Shown here: positions 27,785 to 36,664 of the stretch, piece by piece
How positions within the stretch are numbered: the stretch's first letter is position 1
Layout: the number at the start of each line of letters is the position of its first letter
From: Nitrosomonas sp.
GTDB lineage: Bacteria > Pseudomonadota > Gammaproteobacteria > Burkholderiales > Nitrosomonadaceae
DNA length: 52,454 nucleotides
Assembly (NCBI GenBank): GCA_024281995.1
Contig: JAMWZW010000014.1
Span: 1 to 52,454 of the forward strand
Direction: 5' to 3'
The notes under the pieces: generated by a model
The model's input: only the letters and a program-made list of their open reading frames with translations
What the model was told of the DNA's origin: nothing
Databases searched by the model: none
Translations under genes and position numbers: made by a program

Positions 27785-28642
27785 TTACTTAACTGTTCTG
27801 TGAAGAATGTCACTTGAAAAACGGAAGTTTTTTGTATCCTTGGGATTACTACATTCCACAACTAACTCCTGCCGTGAGCAATAACAGTTAATCTTACCAC
27901 TTTCATTGAGCTTGCTAAGGGCTTCATCCGCACTTTTGCAAATAGGTAAAGTCATGCCTATCAGCTTCTCGGCTCCTTTTTTAGTAATAAAATAGGCAGT
28001 CAATCCCCAAAAATGACTATTGAATTTTGAAACATGCAAACTCAGATGCCTTATTTTGTTTTTTCTGTGATTAATAAAAAACAAATCAGTATCAGCTGGA
28101 ATATGGCGTACAAATTGTTCAAGTGATGGCTTATCACAAAGAAATAAAGCATCATCTTCAATAATAAGCGATATTTTGTTAGGTGATTTAAGTGCTGCTT
28201 TCCACAATTCGTAGTGAGAAAGGTATACGCCTATCTGTGGCGAGGTTAGCGGCATCTGAGTTGCCGGACAATAATTATCCGGCGCTAATATGCCATCATC
28301 AATCAATTGATCAGCATCGATTGTTAATCCATCAATGGCAGGAAAAATTTTAAAATCAAAACCGGCATTACCTAATTGTTCCTTAATAAATTGCCTTTTA
28401 TCGGCTCTGCGCAGTAGATTAATGCATGTTATATCAAAATTTACCGTTTCTGTTTTTCCGAATAACAACTTAATGTCATTATGTTTAAATGCAAAACGTA
28501 AACGGTCAAATGTTAAAGATCCAGCTGAATATGCAGACCGCAAAGCTGTTTTGGTACCCCAAACCCATCGCCAGGGCACCGCCGTGTTATTGCGCTGCGG
28601 GCGAACATATTTCCTATAAAAATTAAAATATACATTTCTCAT
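27785..28642 (-). CDS. Glycosyltransferase family 25 (LPS biosynthesis type)
   Basis: A 285-residue protein with GT25 motifs: INLLRRADKR near residue 71, GVYLSHYELWKAAL near 157 and LIIEDDALF near 182, the last being the metal-binding acidic motif. Family members transfer galactose or other sugars to the lipopolysaccharide core or oligosaccharides. The first 65 residues are an extra N-terminal part that is not clearly family sequence. No close operon partner exists; it is convergent with the GGDEF-EAL gene. Confidence 0.85.
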   Translation of the reverse strand: MRNVYFNFYRKYVRPQRNNTAVPWRWVWGTKTALRSAYSAGSLTFDRLRFAFKHNDIKLLFGKTETVNFDITCINLLRRADKRQFIKEQLGNAGFDFKIFPAIDGLTIDADQLIDDGILAPDNYCPATQMPLTSPQIGVYLSHYELWKAALKSPNKISLIIEDDALFLCDKPSLEQFVRHIPADTDLFFINHRKNKIRHLSLHVSKFNSHFWGLTAYFITKKGAEKLIGMTLPICKSADEALSKLNESGKINCYCSRQELVVECSNPKDTKNFRFSSDILHRTVK

Positions 28643-29136
28643 TATAAAAATTAGTGAGAGTTTTTTTACAAATTAATCCAGACTATTCTCTTGATCCACC
28701 TGGCTGATAAACTACTACTGCTTTGTTACTCAACGTCAAGTTAAATCATATAAGTCGATTATTAAAAAAATATGAATAATGACAACTCAATTTTTAAAAG
28801 CAAATGGCAGTACAAACAAACCTGTGCCGCAAAACATGTTATGGTTCAACGATAACAAATCTTTAGGTTAAGTTTTATGATAATGCTTGAAAAGACAAAG
28901 AAACAAACGTGATAAAAATTCACACGCTCCAATATATGTAGACTGCAATGTTTAGTCAAGTATCTGATATGGCATTAAATCTAAAAATTCCAGCACCGAG
29001 TTCATCGATAAATCAGTCTAGACAATTGATATTAACTGATTATTTATACCGCTATCTGCAATATTTTCACCATCAATAATTTGTAAAAAATATAAAATTA
29101 TTGTAAATAATATATAGTGCTATCAATTAAAAAGCT
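28643..29136. other. AT-rich gene-poor region
   Basis: About 490 bases, strongly AT-rich, between the GT25 start and the end of the dnaQ-side hypothetical gene, both on the minus strand. It should hold the GT25 promoter and the end of the dnaQ transcript. A 27-codon frame at 28772 has no ribosome site and is not supported. No repeat, RNA or terminator was recognised. Confidence 0.4.
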
Positions 29137-29418
29137 TTAAGAAAAAAACAAATTATCGGAAAATTCTGTATTAACAATCTTCTCCAGATATGTCTTTGCT
29201 CTCTCACTGACACCTGCTCCGTGCTGTAAATAAGATTGTGCTGCAAGCTTGGGTGAATAATCGCTCGTGACATAACCGAGCATGTTAATTTTCTCAATTG
29301 ATAATGCAGTCACTGCTAATTTCCCCTTAGTTAATTTGATGACGAGCAAATTTCTACCTTGGTTTGCAACAATTATTGCCGTTTGGCGATGTTGATTAAT
29401 AATTACAGTAGGTTCCAT
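29137..29418 (-). CDS. Hypothetical protein downstream of dnaQ
   Basis: A 93-residue protein beginning 15 bases after the dnaQ stop, so probably in the same operon. It has a beta-rich first half (TVIINQ, TAIIVANQGRNLLVIKL) and a helical second half (SPKLAAQSYLQHG, SERAKTYLEKI). No signal peptide, motif or family was recognised. Base composition is like its neighbours. The close spacing argues for a real gene; no ribosome site is clear. Confidence 0.6.
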   Translation of the reverse strand: MEPTVIINQHRQTAIIVANQGRNLLVIKLTKGKLAVTALSIEKINMLGYVTSDYSPKLAAQSYLQHGAGVSERAKTYLEKIVNTEFSDNLFFS

Positions 29419-29432
29419 TAAAGTGACAGTAA

Positions 29433-30155
29433 TTAAACAATGTTAACTGAAGCATTGGCTTCAAGTTTTTTCCATACACATTTATTGTCACTTTCACGAA
29501 CTATATCTTCTATTACTGCCAAATGCTGCTGAAGTTCTTCAGCTGTCGCCTGAATGATTCTTAGATTATGACTATTATCCCAATGCTCTATTGAATGCTG
29601 CAAAACTTCATTCTGACCTAAATCAATTAACAAACTCTCTTGCCCACGTGTCATGGCTAGGTAAACTTCACCCAACAGCTCTGCATCTAAAAGCGCGCCA
29701 TGAAGTGTACGTTTAGAATTATCAATATTGTAACGCTCACACAAGGCATCAAGATTATTACGTTTTCCAGGGTGAAGTTCTTTTGCTAGCTTCAACGTAT
29801 CTGTTATGAGCGAACAATAATCCTCCAATGTTTGCAAATTGATCAAATTTAATTCGTGATTGAGAAATCCAATATCAAATGGTGCATTGTGAATAATCAA
29901 TTCAGCATCATTAATAAAATTTAGAAATTCAGTCGAAATTTCATGAAATTTCGGTTTATCTTGCAAAAACTCAGTTGACAGACCATGCACTTGCAAAGCT
30001 CCATCGTCACTGTCTCGTTCAGGATTCAAGTAATAGTGAAAATTATGACCTGTAAATTGCCTATTGCTTAGCTCGACTGCTGCGATTTCTACAATACGGT
30101 GACCCTGCTTATAATCTAGGCCGGTTGTTTCGGTATCAAGTATTATTTGACGCAT
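29433..30155 (-). CDS. dnaQ: DNA polymerase III epsilon subunit (3'-5' proofreading exonuclease)
   Basis: Proofreading subunit of the replicative polymerase, cytoplasmic. The DEDDh exonuclease motifs are visible: ExoI LDTETTG (Asp7, Glu9), Exo[12 protein letters not shown] and Exo[13 protein letters not shown]. At 240 residues it has the usual size, with a C-terminal tail that would bind the alpha subunit. The start overlaps the end of rnhA by 20 bases, so translation is likely coupled, consistent with no clear ribosome site. The methyltransferase-rnhA-dnaQ order with gloB opposite is a common proteobacterial arrangement. Confidence 0.95.
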   Translation of the reverse strand: MRQIILDTETTGLDYKQGHRIVEIAAVELSNRQFTGHNFHYYLNPERDSDDGALQVHGLSTEFLQDKPKFHEISTEFLNFINDAELIIHNAPFDIGFLNHELNLINLQTLEDYCSLITDTLKLAKELHPGKRNNLDALCERYNIDNSKRTLHGALLDAELLGEVYLAMTRGQESLLIDLGQNEVLQHSIEHWDNSHNLRIIQATAEELQQHLAVIEDIVRESDNKCVWKKLEANASVNIV

Positions 30156-30636
30156 GTTTAGTAGCTAATGAGTCTTGTGTTTTTTCAGTTGAGACCATCT
30201 CAACCCCACGGTTTGCGAGAGCATCAGCACGTTCATTACCATCATTACCCGAGTGACCACGTACCCAGCACCATTCAATTTCATGTTGTTGGGCTAACTG
30301 ATCAAGTAATTTCCACAAGTCCTCATTTTTGATAGGTTTTTTTGCAGATGTTCGCCAATTGCGAATTTTCCATGAATCAATCCACTGACTGATTCCTTTC
30401 TGTACATAGTGTGAATCCGTATGCAGATATATTTTGCAGGGCCGTTTTAAAGATTCCAAAGCGCGGATTGCCGCAAGTAATTCCATACGATTATTGGTAG
30501 TGAATTTCTCACCACCAAAAATTTCACGTTCGTGACCTGCATATTTTAACAACGCTCCCCATCCTCCCACACCAGGATTTCCCTTGCACGCGCCATCCGT
30601 ATAAATCTCTACTATTTTAGGGTCTCCTTTATTCAT
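30136..30636 (-). CDS. rnhA: Ribonuclease HI
   Basis: Degrades the RNA strand of RNA-DNA hybrids in the cytoplasm. The catalytic DEDD set is Asp14 ([12 protein letters not shown]), Glu52 (NNRMELLA), Asp74 (HTDSHYV) and Asp138 (GNERADALA), with His128 in VRGHSG. Length is 166 residues, slightly longer than the usual 150-155 because of a tail beyond ANRGVE. The ATG overlaps the stop of the upstream methyltransferase gene as ATGA (30636-30633), and its own end overlaps dnaQ by 20 bases. Confidence 0.96.
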   Translation of the reverse strand: MNKGDPKIVEIYTDGACKGNPGVGGWGALLKYAGHEREIFGGEKFTTNNRMELLAAIRALESLKRPCKIYLHTDSHYVQKGISQWIDSWKIRNWRTSAKKPIKNEDLWKLLDQLAQQHEIEWCWVRGHSGNDGNERADALANRGVEMVSTEKTQDSLATKHASNNT

Positions 30637-31403
30637 AGTTTTTCCAACTCATGCGCTGGATCAAAATAATAAAGCAACTTTTTGGAGGGCTCTTTATTAA
30701 GTCTCTGTGTAGCTGATACCACTTTAGTTTTAGCGTCAAAACAATTTTTCCAACCCGGTTTGATAATTCGCATACCATGCATGTGTTTAATCGCATGTAA
30801 AAAATAAATTCCTCCTGAAATTGGCCACCAGCGATCACCAGCTGCTTCCATAAAATTAAAACGCTGTAGCCATTTCTCTTGTTTAAATGGCGGTGCATAA
30901 CAGCTCAACCGCCCTCCAGTCATCTCAAAATCGAGCAATTTTAACCAATCTTTTAGTCTTGATAGTGCTATGAAATTTCCATTCCAAGGATAGTGTCGAC
31001 GCCTTGATTTTAAATACCGGCAACTTCCCCACAGGCTCAATGGATTAAAGCCAGATATCACAATATGACCTTCGGGAATCAGCACCCGATATACTTCACG
31101 TAAAATTTGATGTGGGTTATTATTAAACTCAAGTACATGTGGCAAAATAACCAGATCCATGCTATTGCTCTGAATGGGAAGGAAATCAGCTGTAGCTCGA
31201 AGCGATACGCGATCCTCAGACCCAATTGAAAAGTGCAAAGGCATTCTGTTCAGACGCAGAAAGTTAAATTGAGGCAAACCTATTTGAACAGCATTATAGC
31301 CAAATATGTTTGCCACAGTCTGATCAAAATAACGATACTCATGGTCTATCAAATATCGACCAAGAGGAGACTCAAACCACTGCTGACAATTATTGACAAT
31401 CAT
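30633..31403 (-). CDS. YafS-like SAM-dependent methyltransferase
   Basis: A 256-residue class I methyltransferase-fold protein. The glycine-rich motif I is degenerate (VQIGLP), as in the YafS family, but the later segments [31 protein letters not shown] are typical of the Methyltransf_11 group. Substrate unknown. It is upstream of rnhA with an ATGA overlap and divergent from gloB, as yafS is in other proteobacteria. Confidence 0.85.
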   Translation of the reverse strand: MIVNNCQQWFESPLGRYLIDHEYRYFDQTVANIFGYNAVQIGLPQFNFLRLNRMPLHFSIGSEDRVSLRATADFLPIQSNSMDLVILPHVLEFNNNPHQILREVYRVLIPEGHIVISGFNPLSLWGSCRYLKSRRRHYPWNGNFIALSRLKDWLKLLDFEMTGGRLSCYAPPFKQEKWLQRFNFMEAAGDRWWPISGGIYFLHAIKHMHGMRIIKPGWKNCFDAKTKVVSATQRLNKEPSKKLLYYFDPAHELEKL

Positions 31404-31498
31404 TATTCACTAGCTTATTTACCTAACCTCAGGTTGCTCTAATTTAGTTACTTAAGCATATCAACTATCGATTTAACGATTTATTACACAAAAATTTC

Positions 31499-32272
31499 AT
31501 GCTGAATATTTACCCCGTTTATGCTCTTAAAGATAATTACATATGGATTATTCATAATCAAAATTATGCAGTTGTTGTCGATCCAGGAATAGCATCTCCT
31601 GTAATTGAATATCTTGAATTAAAAAAATTACGATTAAGCGCGATTCTTAACACTCATCACCATGCTGATCATACCGGCGGTAATAAGGAATTACTTCAAT
31701 CGTACGCTGTACCAGTATATGGCCCACGAAATGAATTTATCTTATCAATGACCCACCCAGTGAGTGAGGGTGATCAGATTAATTTACAAGAAATTTCACT
31801 TAATCTCGCAGTACTAGATACCCCTGGACATACCCGAGGTCATATTGCATATTTTGCCTCCAATCCAATAAACATAGTATTTTGCGGTGATACTCTATTT
31901 TCGTGTGGATGTGGGCGAATTTTTGAAGGAACTCCACAACAAATGTATCAATCATTGCAGAAACTCTCACAGTTACCTGATGATACACTGATTTATTGCG
32001 CGCATGAATATACGTTAAACAATATTCTTTTCGCCAAAATTGTTGATCCAGAAAATGTTGAACTCATTGAACGGGAAATAACAGCACAAAAATTGCGCCA
32101 CAAGAATATTCCAACAATTCCCACACCACTTTCACTTGAGAAAAAAACCAATCCTTTTCTGCGTTGTACCCAACCAGAAATCATTACTCACGTACAAAAT
32201 AATTCAGCAAATTTTCCCGCAGATCCGATCAGTGTTTTCGCGGCATTGCGACAATCGAAAAATAATTTCTGA
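31499..32272 (+). CDS. gloB: Hydroxyacylglutathione hydrolase (glyoxalase II)
   Basis: Hydrolyses S-D-lactoylglutathione to D-lactate and glutathione in the cytoplasm, the second step of methylglyoxal detoxification. It has the metallo-beta-lactamase motif THHHADHTGG (52-61, His53, His55, Asp57, His58), then DTPGHTRGHI, FCGDTLFSCGCGR and CAHEYTLNN. The C-terminal glutathione-binding part ends with NPFLRC and DPISVFAALR. Its length, 257 residues, is normal. It is divergent from the methyltransferase-rnhA-dnaQ operon. Confidence 0.96.
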   Translation: MLNIYPVYALKDNYIWIIHNQNYAVVVDPGIASPVIEYLELKKLRLSAILNTHHHADHTGGNKELLQSYAVPVYGPRNEFILSMTHPVSEGDQINLQEISLNLAVLDTPGHTRGHIAYFASNPINIVFCGDTLFSCGCGRIFEGTPQQMYQSLQKLSQLPDDTLIYCAHEYTLNNILFAKIVDPENVELIEREITAQKLRHKNIPTIPTPLSLEKKTNPFLRCTQPEIITHVQNNSANFPADPISVFAALRQSKNNF

Positions 32273-32365
32273 TAGCTATTTTGTATTGATCCTCGATTAT
32301 CTGCTGATACTTTCTAGTTTTATTAAAACCACGAATCTGCTAAAAATCCTGGAAGAAATTCTATA

Positions 32366-32394
32366 TTGACATATGAAATCATCATCTCTAGAGT
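32366..32394 (+). promoter_or_regulatory. Sigma-70-type promoter of the nitrosocyanin gene
   Basis: A consensus TTGACA at 32366-32371 is followed after 17 bases by TAGAGT (32389-32394), four of six matches to the -10. It leaves a leader of roughly 75 bases before the nitrosocyanin ATG. A perfect -35 fits the high expression expected for this protein. Confidence 0.55.
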
Positions 32395-32475
32395 AGGTAT
32401 TGCTAATGTGCTAAAAAGCATAAAGCAAGCGATAATTTACTAAAACATATATTTTTGAGAAGGAAGGAAATATCA

Positions 32476-32886
32476 ATGAAAATAACCAAAATCATGTTTC
32501 TAAGTGCTGTTTTCGGATTGCTAGTGTCAGGAGTGACTCATGCAGCAGAGCAAAATTTTAAAGTGATTGTGAATGCTTATGACACTACAATTCCTGAACT
32601 TAAAGTCGAGAATGTCACAGTTACCAACATTCGTGCTTTTAATGTTCTCAATGAACCGGAAACACTAGTTGTCAAAAAAGGTGCTTCTGTCAAAATCACT
32701 GTAGAAAATAAATCTCCTATCAGTGAAGGATTTGCTATTGATGAATATGGTATCAAAGAAATAATTAAGGCAGGAGAAACAAAAGTTATTTCTTTAGTAG
32801 CTGATAAAGTTGGCGCCTTTACTATTTGGTGTCAACTCCATCCAAAGAATATCCATTTACCAGGAACTTTGAATGTCATTGAATAA
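32476..32886 (+). CDS. ncyA: Nitrosocyanin (red copper protein)
   Basis: A soluble periplasmic mononuclear red copper protein known from ammonia-oxidising bacteria, where it is abundant; its exact reaction in ammonia oxidation is unsettled. The 136-residue precursor has a signal peptide ending near THA-AEQ (about residue 23). The copper ligands by family knowledge are Glu60, Cys95, His98 and His103 in the mature Nitrosomonas europaea protein; here they are Glu84 (ISEGF), Cys119, His122 and His127, a constant offset of 24. The open frame extends up to a TTG at 32455, but the AAGGA site before the ATG at 32476 fixes the start. It is convergent with the P460 gene. Confidence 0.95.
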   Translation: MKITKIMFLSAVFGLLVSGVTHAAEQNFKVIVNAYDTTIPELKVENVTVTNIRAFNVLNEPETLVVKKGASVKITVENKSPISEGFAIDEYGIKEIIKAGETKVISLVADKVGAFTIWCQLHPKNIHLPGTLNVIE

Positions 32887-32896
32887 AACGTGAATA

Positions 32897-32917
32897 GTAT
32901 ACTTTTGGAAAGTATAC
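32897..32917 (+). terminator. Perfect hairpin just after nitrosocyanin
   Basis: A 9-base perfect inverted repeat, GTATACTTT-TGG-AAAGTATAC, begins 10 bases after the stop codon. It is not followed by a T run, so it may stabilise the mRNA 3' end or form part of a two-stage terminator with the stronger hairpin at 33015. Confidence 0.5.
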
Positions 32918-33014
32918 GAAGTATTTACTTTGCGTTTTACAATCACTTCTGATCAGTTGCTGCAATCGAAGGCAGAACTATAAAATAGCCCTGCAACTGA
33001 TTCTAAATTGACTT

Positions 33015-33064
33015 AAGGCAATTTGACAGGCTTTATTCTCATAAGCTGTCAAATTGCCTTTTTA
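33015..33064. terminator. Bidirectional terminator between nitrosocyanin and P460 genes
   Basis: Arms at 33015-33033 and 33043-33060 pair over 18 bases with one bulged base and a 9-base loop (AAGGCAATTTGACA against TGTCAAATTGCCTT, then GCTT against AAGC). A T run follows on the plus strand and an A-rich/T-rich flank serves the minus strand. It fits Rho-independent termination from both sides of the convergent pair. Confidence 0.85.
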
Positions 33065-33075
33065 TATTTAACGAG

Positions 33076-33669
33076 TTATTTCTTACCAGGCTTGGCAGCA
33101 CGTAACACTGGATAATGCTGTATAAATACCATATCTTGTGCCGCATTAGCTTTGTGGCAAGCTGCGCAAGCATCATCCGCTTGAATTACCCCTTGTTTGG
33201 CTTCGTAAGATTCAAAAGTAAAATATGCCCAATTACCAGGCCGATCGGCATAACGTTTGGAATCTTTTACCGTGGCAGCAATTCCGTTGAATTCACCTTG
33301 AAAATAACCATTTCCGCTAGCGGATTCTTTTGCTCCAACACTCACTAGCTCCTTAACAATTACAGTTCCGTCGCGGAATTCGCCCGTCTTTTTCCAATGA
33401 TCCCAACTCGTTGGATCAATATACACATTATGAAATTCAGGAAATGCAGGATTTCCATCATTCATATCTTTTGGAGTAACTGGCGCGCCGACAAAAACCC
33501 ATTCACGATATCCTTTCGGAGTTAACAAAACATTGTCTTTAGTAAAACTACCGTAATTAAGGCCTTTATGCGCATGATGGGCATCAGAAGCGATTACTGG
33601 ACTAGCCAGCGCGATGGACAACAATACGGGTGCAATACCGCTTAATAACTTTTTTTTAAACTGTAACAT
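33076..33669 (-). CDS. cytL: Cytochrome P460
   Basis: Periplasmic mono-heme cytochrome that oxidises hydroxylamine, and binds nitric oxide, in ammonia oxidisers; its heme is covalently cross-linked to a lysine. The 197-residue precursor has a signal peptide ending near VIA-SDA (residue 27). The heme motif CAACH is at Cys168-Cys171-His172. LLTPKGYREWVFVG, HWKKTGEFRDGT and SGNGYF are family hallmarks. By alignment from memory with the N. europaea protein, Lys106 (TVIVKEL) is the likely heme cross-link. An AAGGGA ribosome site precedes the ATG, and a possible promoter (TTGACG-17-TACCAT, minus strand 33770-33742) lies upstream. It faces nitrosocyanin across a shared terminator. Confidence 0.93.
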   Translation of the reverse strand: MLQFKKKLLSGIAPVLLSIALASPVIASDAHHAHKGLNYGSFTKDNVLLTPKGYREWVFVGAPVTPKDMNDGNPAFPEFHNVYIDPTSWDHWKKTGEFRDGTVIVKELVSVGAKESASGNGYFQGEFNGIAATVKDSKRYADRPGNWAYFTFESYEAKQGVIQADDACAACHKANAAQDMVFIQHYPVLRAAKPGKK

Positions 33670-33851
33670 AATGATCCCTTGAAATGATTAAAGAAATGAA
33701 ACACATAAAAAACAGTACTAGCCTATACTGCCTTCTTTTTTATGGTAGTCAGACAGATCTGCTTCGTCAAGAGTTATGTAGAAAGAGATAGATCAAAAGT
33801 CATTGGAAAGAAATCACTTGTTTTTTTATTAACATTTCAAGAATCTAGCAT

Positions 33852-34340
33852 TTACATTAATCTTAAATAGATACGCAGATGACTACCACTATCGCTAGCC
33901 ACTATGCAGGAATTAGCATAATCTTTAGAGTAGTCAAGTTGCATATGGAAAAAATCACAAAGCGAAAGCATTCGAACTTTCGACCTTAACATAAAGCTGT
34001 AATTATTGATCTCATCCTTATTATTTTTTGGAAACATATCATTAGCTTTGCTACCCATCTTATTAACAGAAAAATTCTTTGAATCTGTTCCATTTCTTAA
34101 ACAATTCATAGAACCTTCCATAGCGTTAGCATTATTGGGGATGACAGAAACTCTGAGAGTATTAAGAATACTTTCATCTGTCATATCTAAATAAATGCCA
34201 TACAAATCCCCGCTAACATTACCAACTTGTTTAATTGTAAAAAAAAGAGCACCATCGTTTTTCTCTTCGATTGTCACCCAGGCTACTGTCTTTTTTGAAT
34301 TCGCTTCAGAACTGTTGACCAAAAAAGAAATTGTGCTCAT
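33852..34340 (-). CDS. Hypothetical beta-rich protein upstream of P460
   Basis: A 162-residue protein with an AGGAG ribosome site 6 bases before the ATG at 34340 (a GTG one codon earlier is unlikely). It has no signal peptide or membrane segment. The stretches TVAWVTIEEKNDGALFFTIKQVGN and SGDLYGIYLDM look beta-rich and recall domains I have seen in large secreted repeat proteins, but I cannot name a family. Three Cys residues (NCLRN, LCDFF, SCIVA) are spread through it. It is on the same strand as P460, 182 bases upstream, with a separate promoter likely between them. Confidence 0.7.
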   Translation of the reverse strand: MSTISFLVNSSEANSKKTVAWVTIEEKNDGALFFTIKQVGNVSGDLYGIYLDMTDESILNTLRVSVIPNNANAMEGSMNCLRNGTDSKNFSVNKMGSKANDMFPKNNKDEINNYSFMLRSKVRMLSLCDFFHMQLDYSKDYANSCIVASDSGSHLRIYLRLM

Positions 34341-34566
34341 CACTGTCTCCTAAACGGAATCACAAAATATAAAAATTGTTCTAGAGCAAACTATAAGATA
34401 AAAAGAAGGATTAATTGTGAAGAAAATGCAAAATCATTGCAAAAACTCGCTATGTTTACTGTAACAACCAAATGTAGAATGATTCACTATACGTAAGAAT
34501 TCTCTGATAATTTTCTCGTAATTCTCATCTGCAAATTTTGCGATATACAATCAGTGGAGTACAAGA

Positions 34567-35565
34567 ATGAAAGCAATATATTTTGAACAAAGTGGACCAG
34601 CTAGTGTTTTACACTATGGAGAGGTTAATCACTCCAATCAATGCGGTGACAATCAGGCCTTAGTAAGAATCTTGTCTATGGGTATCAATCCCATTGATAA
34701 TAAAATTCGATTATCACCAGAACGTTTTCCCGTTTCCTTTCCTGTAATACCCGGTTGCGATGCTGCTGGAATCGTGGAAGCTGTTGGATGCCAAGTGCAT
34801 AATTTCAAGCCTGGAGATAGCGTATATTTTTCACAGCCAGGTTTTAATAATCGTCAAGGTACTTATGCCGAATATGTGCTAGTTGATTCAAGCTTACTTG
34901 CATTGAAACCCAGTTCATTATCATTTGAGCAAGCAGCAGCAGCCCCTTTGGTTTTTATAACTGCGTGGGAAGCATTGTATGATCGGGCGCGCATAACTAA
35001 AGGTCAAAAAGTATTAATCCATGCCGGTGCCGGCGGCGTGGGGCATGCCGCTATTCAATTAGCAAAACTAGCTGGTGCTAGTGTAATAACGACTGTGAGC
35101 AGCGAGGAGAAAGCCGATTTTGTAAAGCAACTTGGCGCAGACAAAATCATCAACTACCGCACGCAGGATGTGATTGCAGAAGTTTTGCAATGGACTTCTG
35201 GCGAAGGTGTAGATATCGCATTTGATACTATCGGATCTCATGTTCTACAGAGTTGTTTAAGTTGTGTTAAATGTTATGGTGATGTAGTCACTATCTTGCA
35301 GCCTACACCTGAAACGAATTGGAGTGACGCTAGAATACGCAATGTGCGATTTAGCCTTGAACTTATGCTGACACCGGTTCTAATGGAATTGTCAGATGCA
35401 AAATTGCATCAGGCCGAAATATTACGACAATGTGCCACATTATTTGACGAGAAAAAATTAACGATAGAAATCGCTCGCACTTTTACTTTAGCAGAAGCGG
35501 CAAATGCACAAAACTTTCTGGAACAAACCCATCCGATTGGTAAGCTTGTCCTAACACCACCTTAA
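34567..35565 (+). CDS. Zinc-independent MDR-family alcohol dehydrogenase/quinone oxidoreductase
   Basis: A 332-residue medium-chain dehydrogenase/reductase of the quinone-oxidoreductase branch: it has the N-terminal GroES-like fold (GINPIDNKIR, PVIPGCDAAGIVEAVG) and the NADPH-binding AGAGGVGHAAIQLAK near residue 155. The structural and catalytic zinc Cys clusters of true alcohol dehydrogenases are absent. It likely reduces quinones or enones with NADPH in the cytoplasm. It stands alone and is followed by a hairpin. Confidence 0.9.
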   Translation: MKAIYFEQSGPASVLHYGEVNHSNQCGDNQALVRILSMGINPIDNKIRLSPERFPVSFPVIPGCDAAGIVEAVGCQVHNFKPGDSVYFSQPGFNNRQGTYAEYVLVDSSLLALKPSSLSFEQAAAAPLVFITAWEALYDRARITKGQKVLIHAGAGGVGHAAIQLAKLAGASVITTVSSEEKADFVKQLGADKIINYRTQDVIAEVLQWTSGEGVDIAFDTIGSHVLQSCLSCVKCYGDVVTILQPTPETNWSDARIRNVRFSLELMLTPVLMELSDAKLHQAEILRQCATLFDEKKLTIEIARTFTLAEAANAQNFLEQTHPIGKLVLTPP

Positions 35566-35571
35566 CCTTCC

Positions 35572-35610
35572 ACTAGATTCGTGGGCAAAAAAACCTGCCA
35601 CGAATCTAGT
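35572..35610 (+). terminator. Hairpin after the MDR oxidoreductase gene
   Basis: A perfect 13-base inverted repeat (ACTAGATTCGTGG at 35572-35584 against its complement at 35598-35610) encloses a 13-base loop rich in A, 6 bases after the stop codon. There is no T run directly after it, so the terminator call is moderate. Confidence 0.6.
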
Positions 35611-35730
35611 CAACTTATTTAGAGTTAATTTATAACACTTACTGAAAATCATGATCAAATAGATCAGCAAAATTATTATTTACAGTCTTGAGGTTTTCTT
35701 TCAATCTCCGCGCTACTTTCTTCTCTAGAA

Positions 35731-36306
35731 TTAACGCACACCTAGTGCAGACTGGAAAAGATTAGCTGTTGCCTGCCCACTCGCTTGCTTGACATAATCA
35801 GTAACTACTGGAATAAATTTACCCACCATATCAGGAGAAAGATCCAATTGCTGGAAGGAGCCAGCAAGCGCCGCTACCCCTCCTAGCGAGCCACTTGAAT
35901 CCCCCATTACGGAAGATAAACCGCTAACTCCAGACATATTAGGCGCCGCACCTAACATCGTATCCATTCCTGGAATAGACTTAGATAAAGTAGCAAATGC
36001 TTGTGGATTCATACTACCTTGAGCCGCTTGAAAAATCGCTCCAGCACCACCGAGTGCTTGTTGTGGCGACACCCCAAGACGATGCACCAGAATATCCACT
36101 AAGCCTATCTGGTTAACACCTGCCGCACTTGCGGCTGCAGAACCAGCACCTAACATTTGTGTACCACTTTGCGCCGCATCACTCATAGGAGATAGGCCTT
36201 GGCTGGCCGTTGCTAAAGGATTAGCAGGACCGGCAGTAGTGGCGCAACCTGCGATAGCTATAAGTATTATTAAAGAACTCAACTGAATCCAATTGGTTTT
36301 ATACAT
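35731..36306 (-). CDS. DUF2780-family lipoprotein
   Basis: A 191-residue protein with a signal peptide and lipobox IAGC (Cys21), so it should be a lipid-anchored periplasmic protein. The C-terminal part (LVDILVHRLGVSPQQALGGAGAIFQAAQ to FIPVVTDYVKQASG) matches the DUF2780/VcgC-VcgE family, of unknown function. The middle is low complexity, rich in Gly, Ser, Ala and Met. An AAGGAG ribosome site lies close to the ATG. No operon partner. Confidence 0.85.
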   Translation of the reverse strand: MYKTNWIQLSSLIILIAIAGCATTAGPANPLATASQGLSPMSDAAQSGTQMLGAGSAAASAAGVNQIGLVDILVHRLGVSPQQALGGAGAIFQAAQGSMNPQAFATLSKSIPGMDTMLGAAPNMSGVSGLSSVMGDSSGSLGGVAALAGSFQQLDLSPDMVGKFIPVVTDYVKQASGQATANLFQSALGVR

Positions 36307-36493
36307 AATAACTCCTTGTTAAAGGTAAAAAGAAAAGCAATTAAAAAAAGAACACTTCAATTAATAGCATGCCATTAATGAATGATTTGCGCCATATCAT
36401 ACATGCATTTGCCATTAATTCTTCATACTTCTGTCATCATATTTTCATATTTAATGTTTATGCTTTCCGTCATGTTAACTTTGAGGAAAAATT

Positions 36494-36664
36494 ATGTATT
36501 GTGTGATTAAAGAATGGCCAAATAAAATGGCAACCTTGATGACTGAAGATGGCGTAGTTCTCTGGACGTTTAGTAATATAGAAGAAGCTCGTAAGGTCTG
36601 GCACGATTGGTGTTCGTTACAAAGCAAAAACATTACACCTTCCCAAGAACCGCACCATATCTGA
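36494..36664 (+). CDS. Small conserved-looking protein, 56 residues
   Basis: ATG at 36494 with GAGG seven bases upstream opens a 56-codon frame to the stop at 36664. The peptide (MYCVIKEWPNK... VVLWTFSNIEEARKVWHDWC) reads like a real small folded protein: a beta-hairpin start, then an amphipathic helix rich in Trp. It is too short for many ORF callers. No family is recognised. It lies between the DUF2780 gene and corA. Confidence 0.65.
   Translation: MYCVIKEWPNKMATLMTEDGVVLWTFSNIEEARKVWHDWCSLQSKNITPSQEPHHI

Noticed and set aside
28643-29136. Small RNA or gene in the AT-rich gap
   Set aside because: The only short frame (28772) lacks a ribosome site, and no hairpin or promoter pair was convincing.
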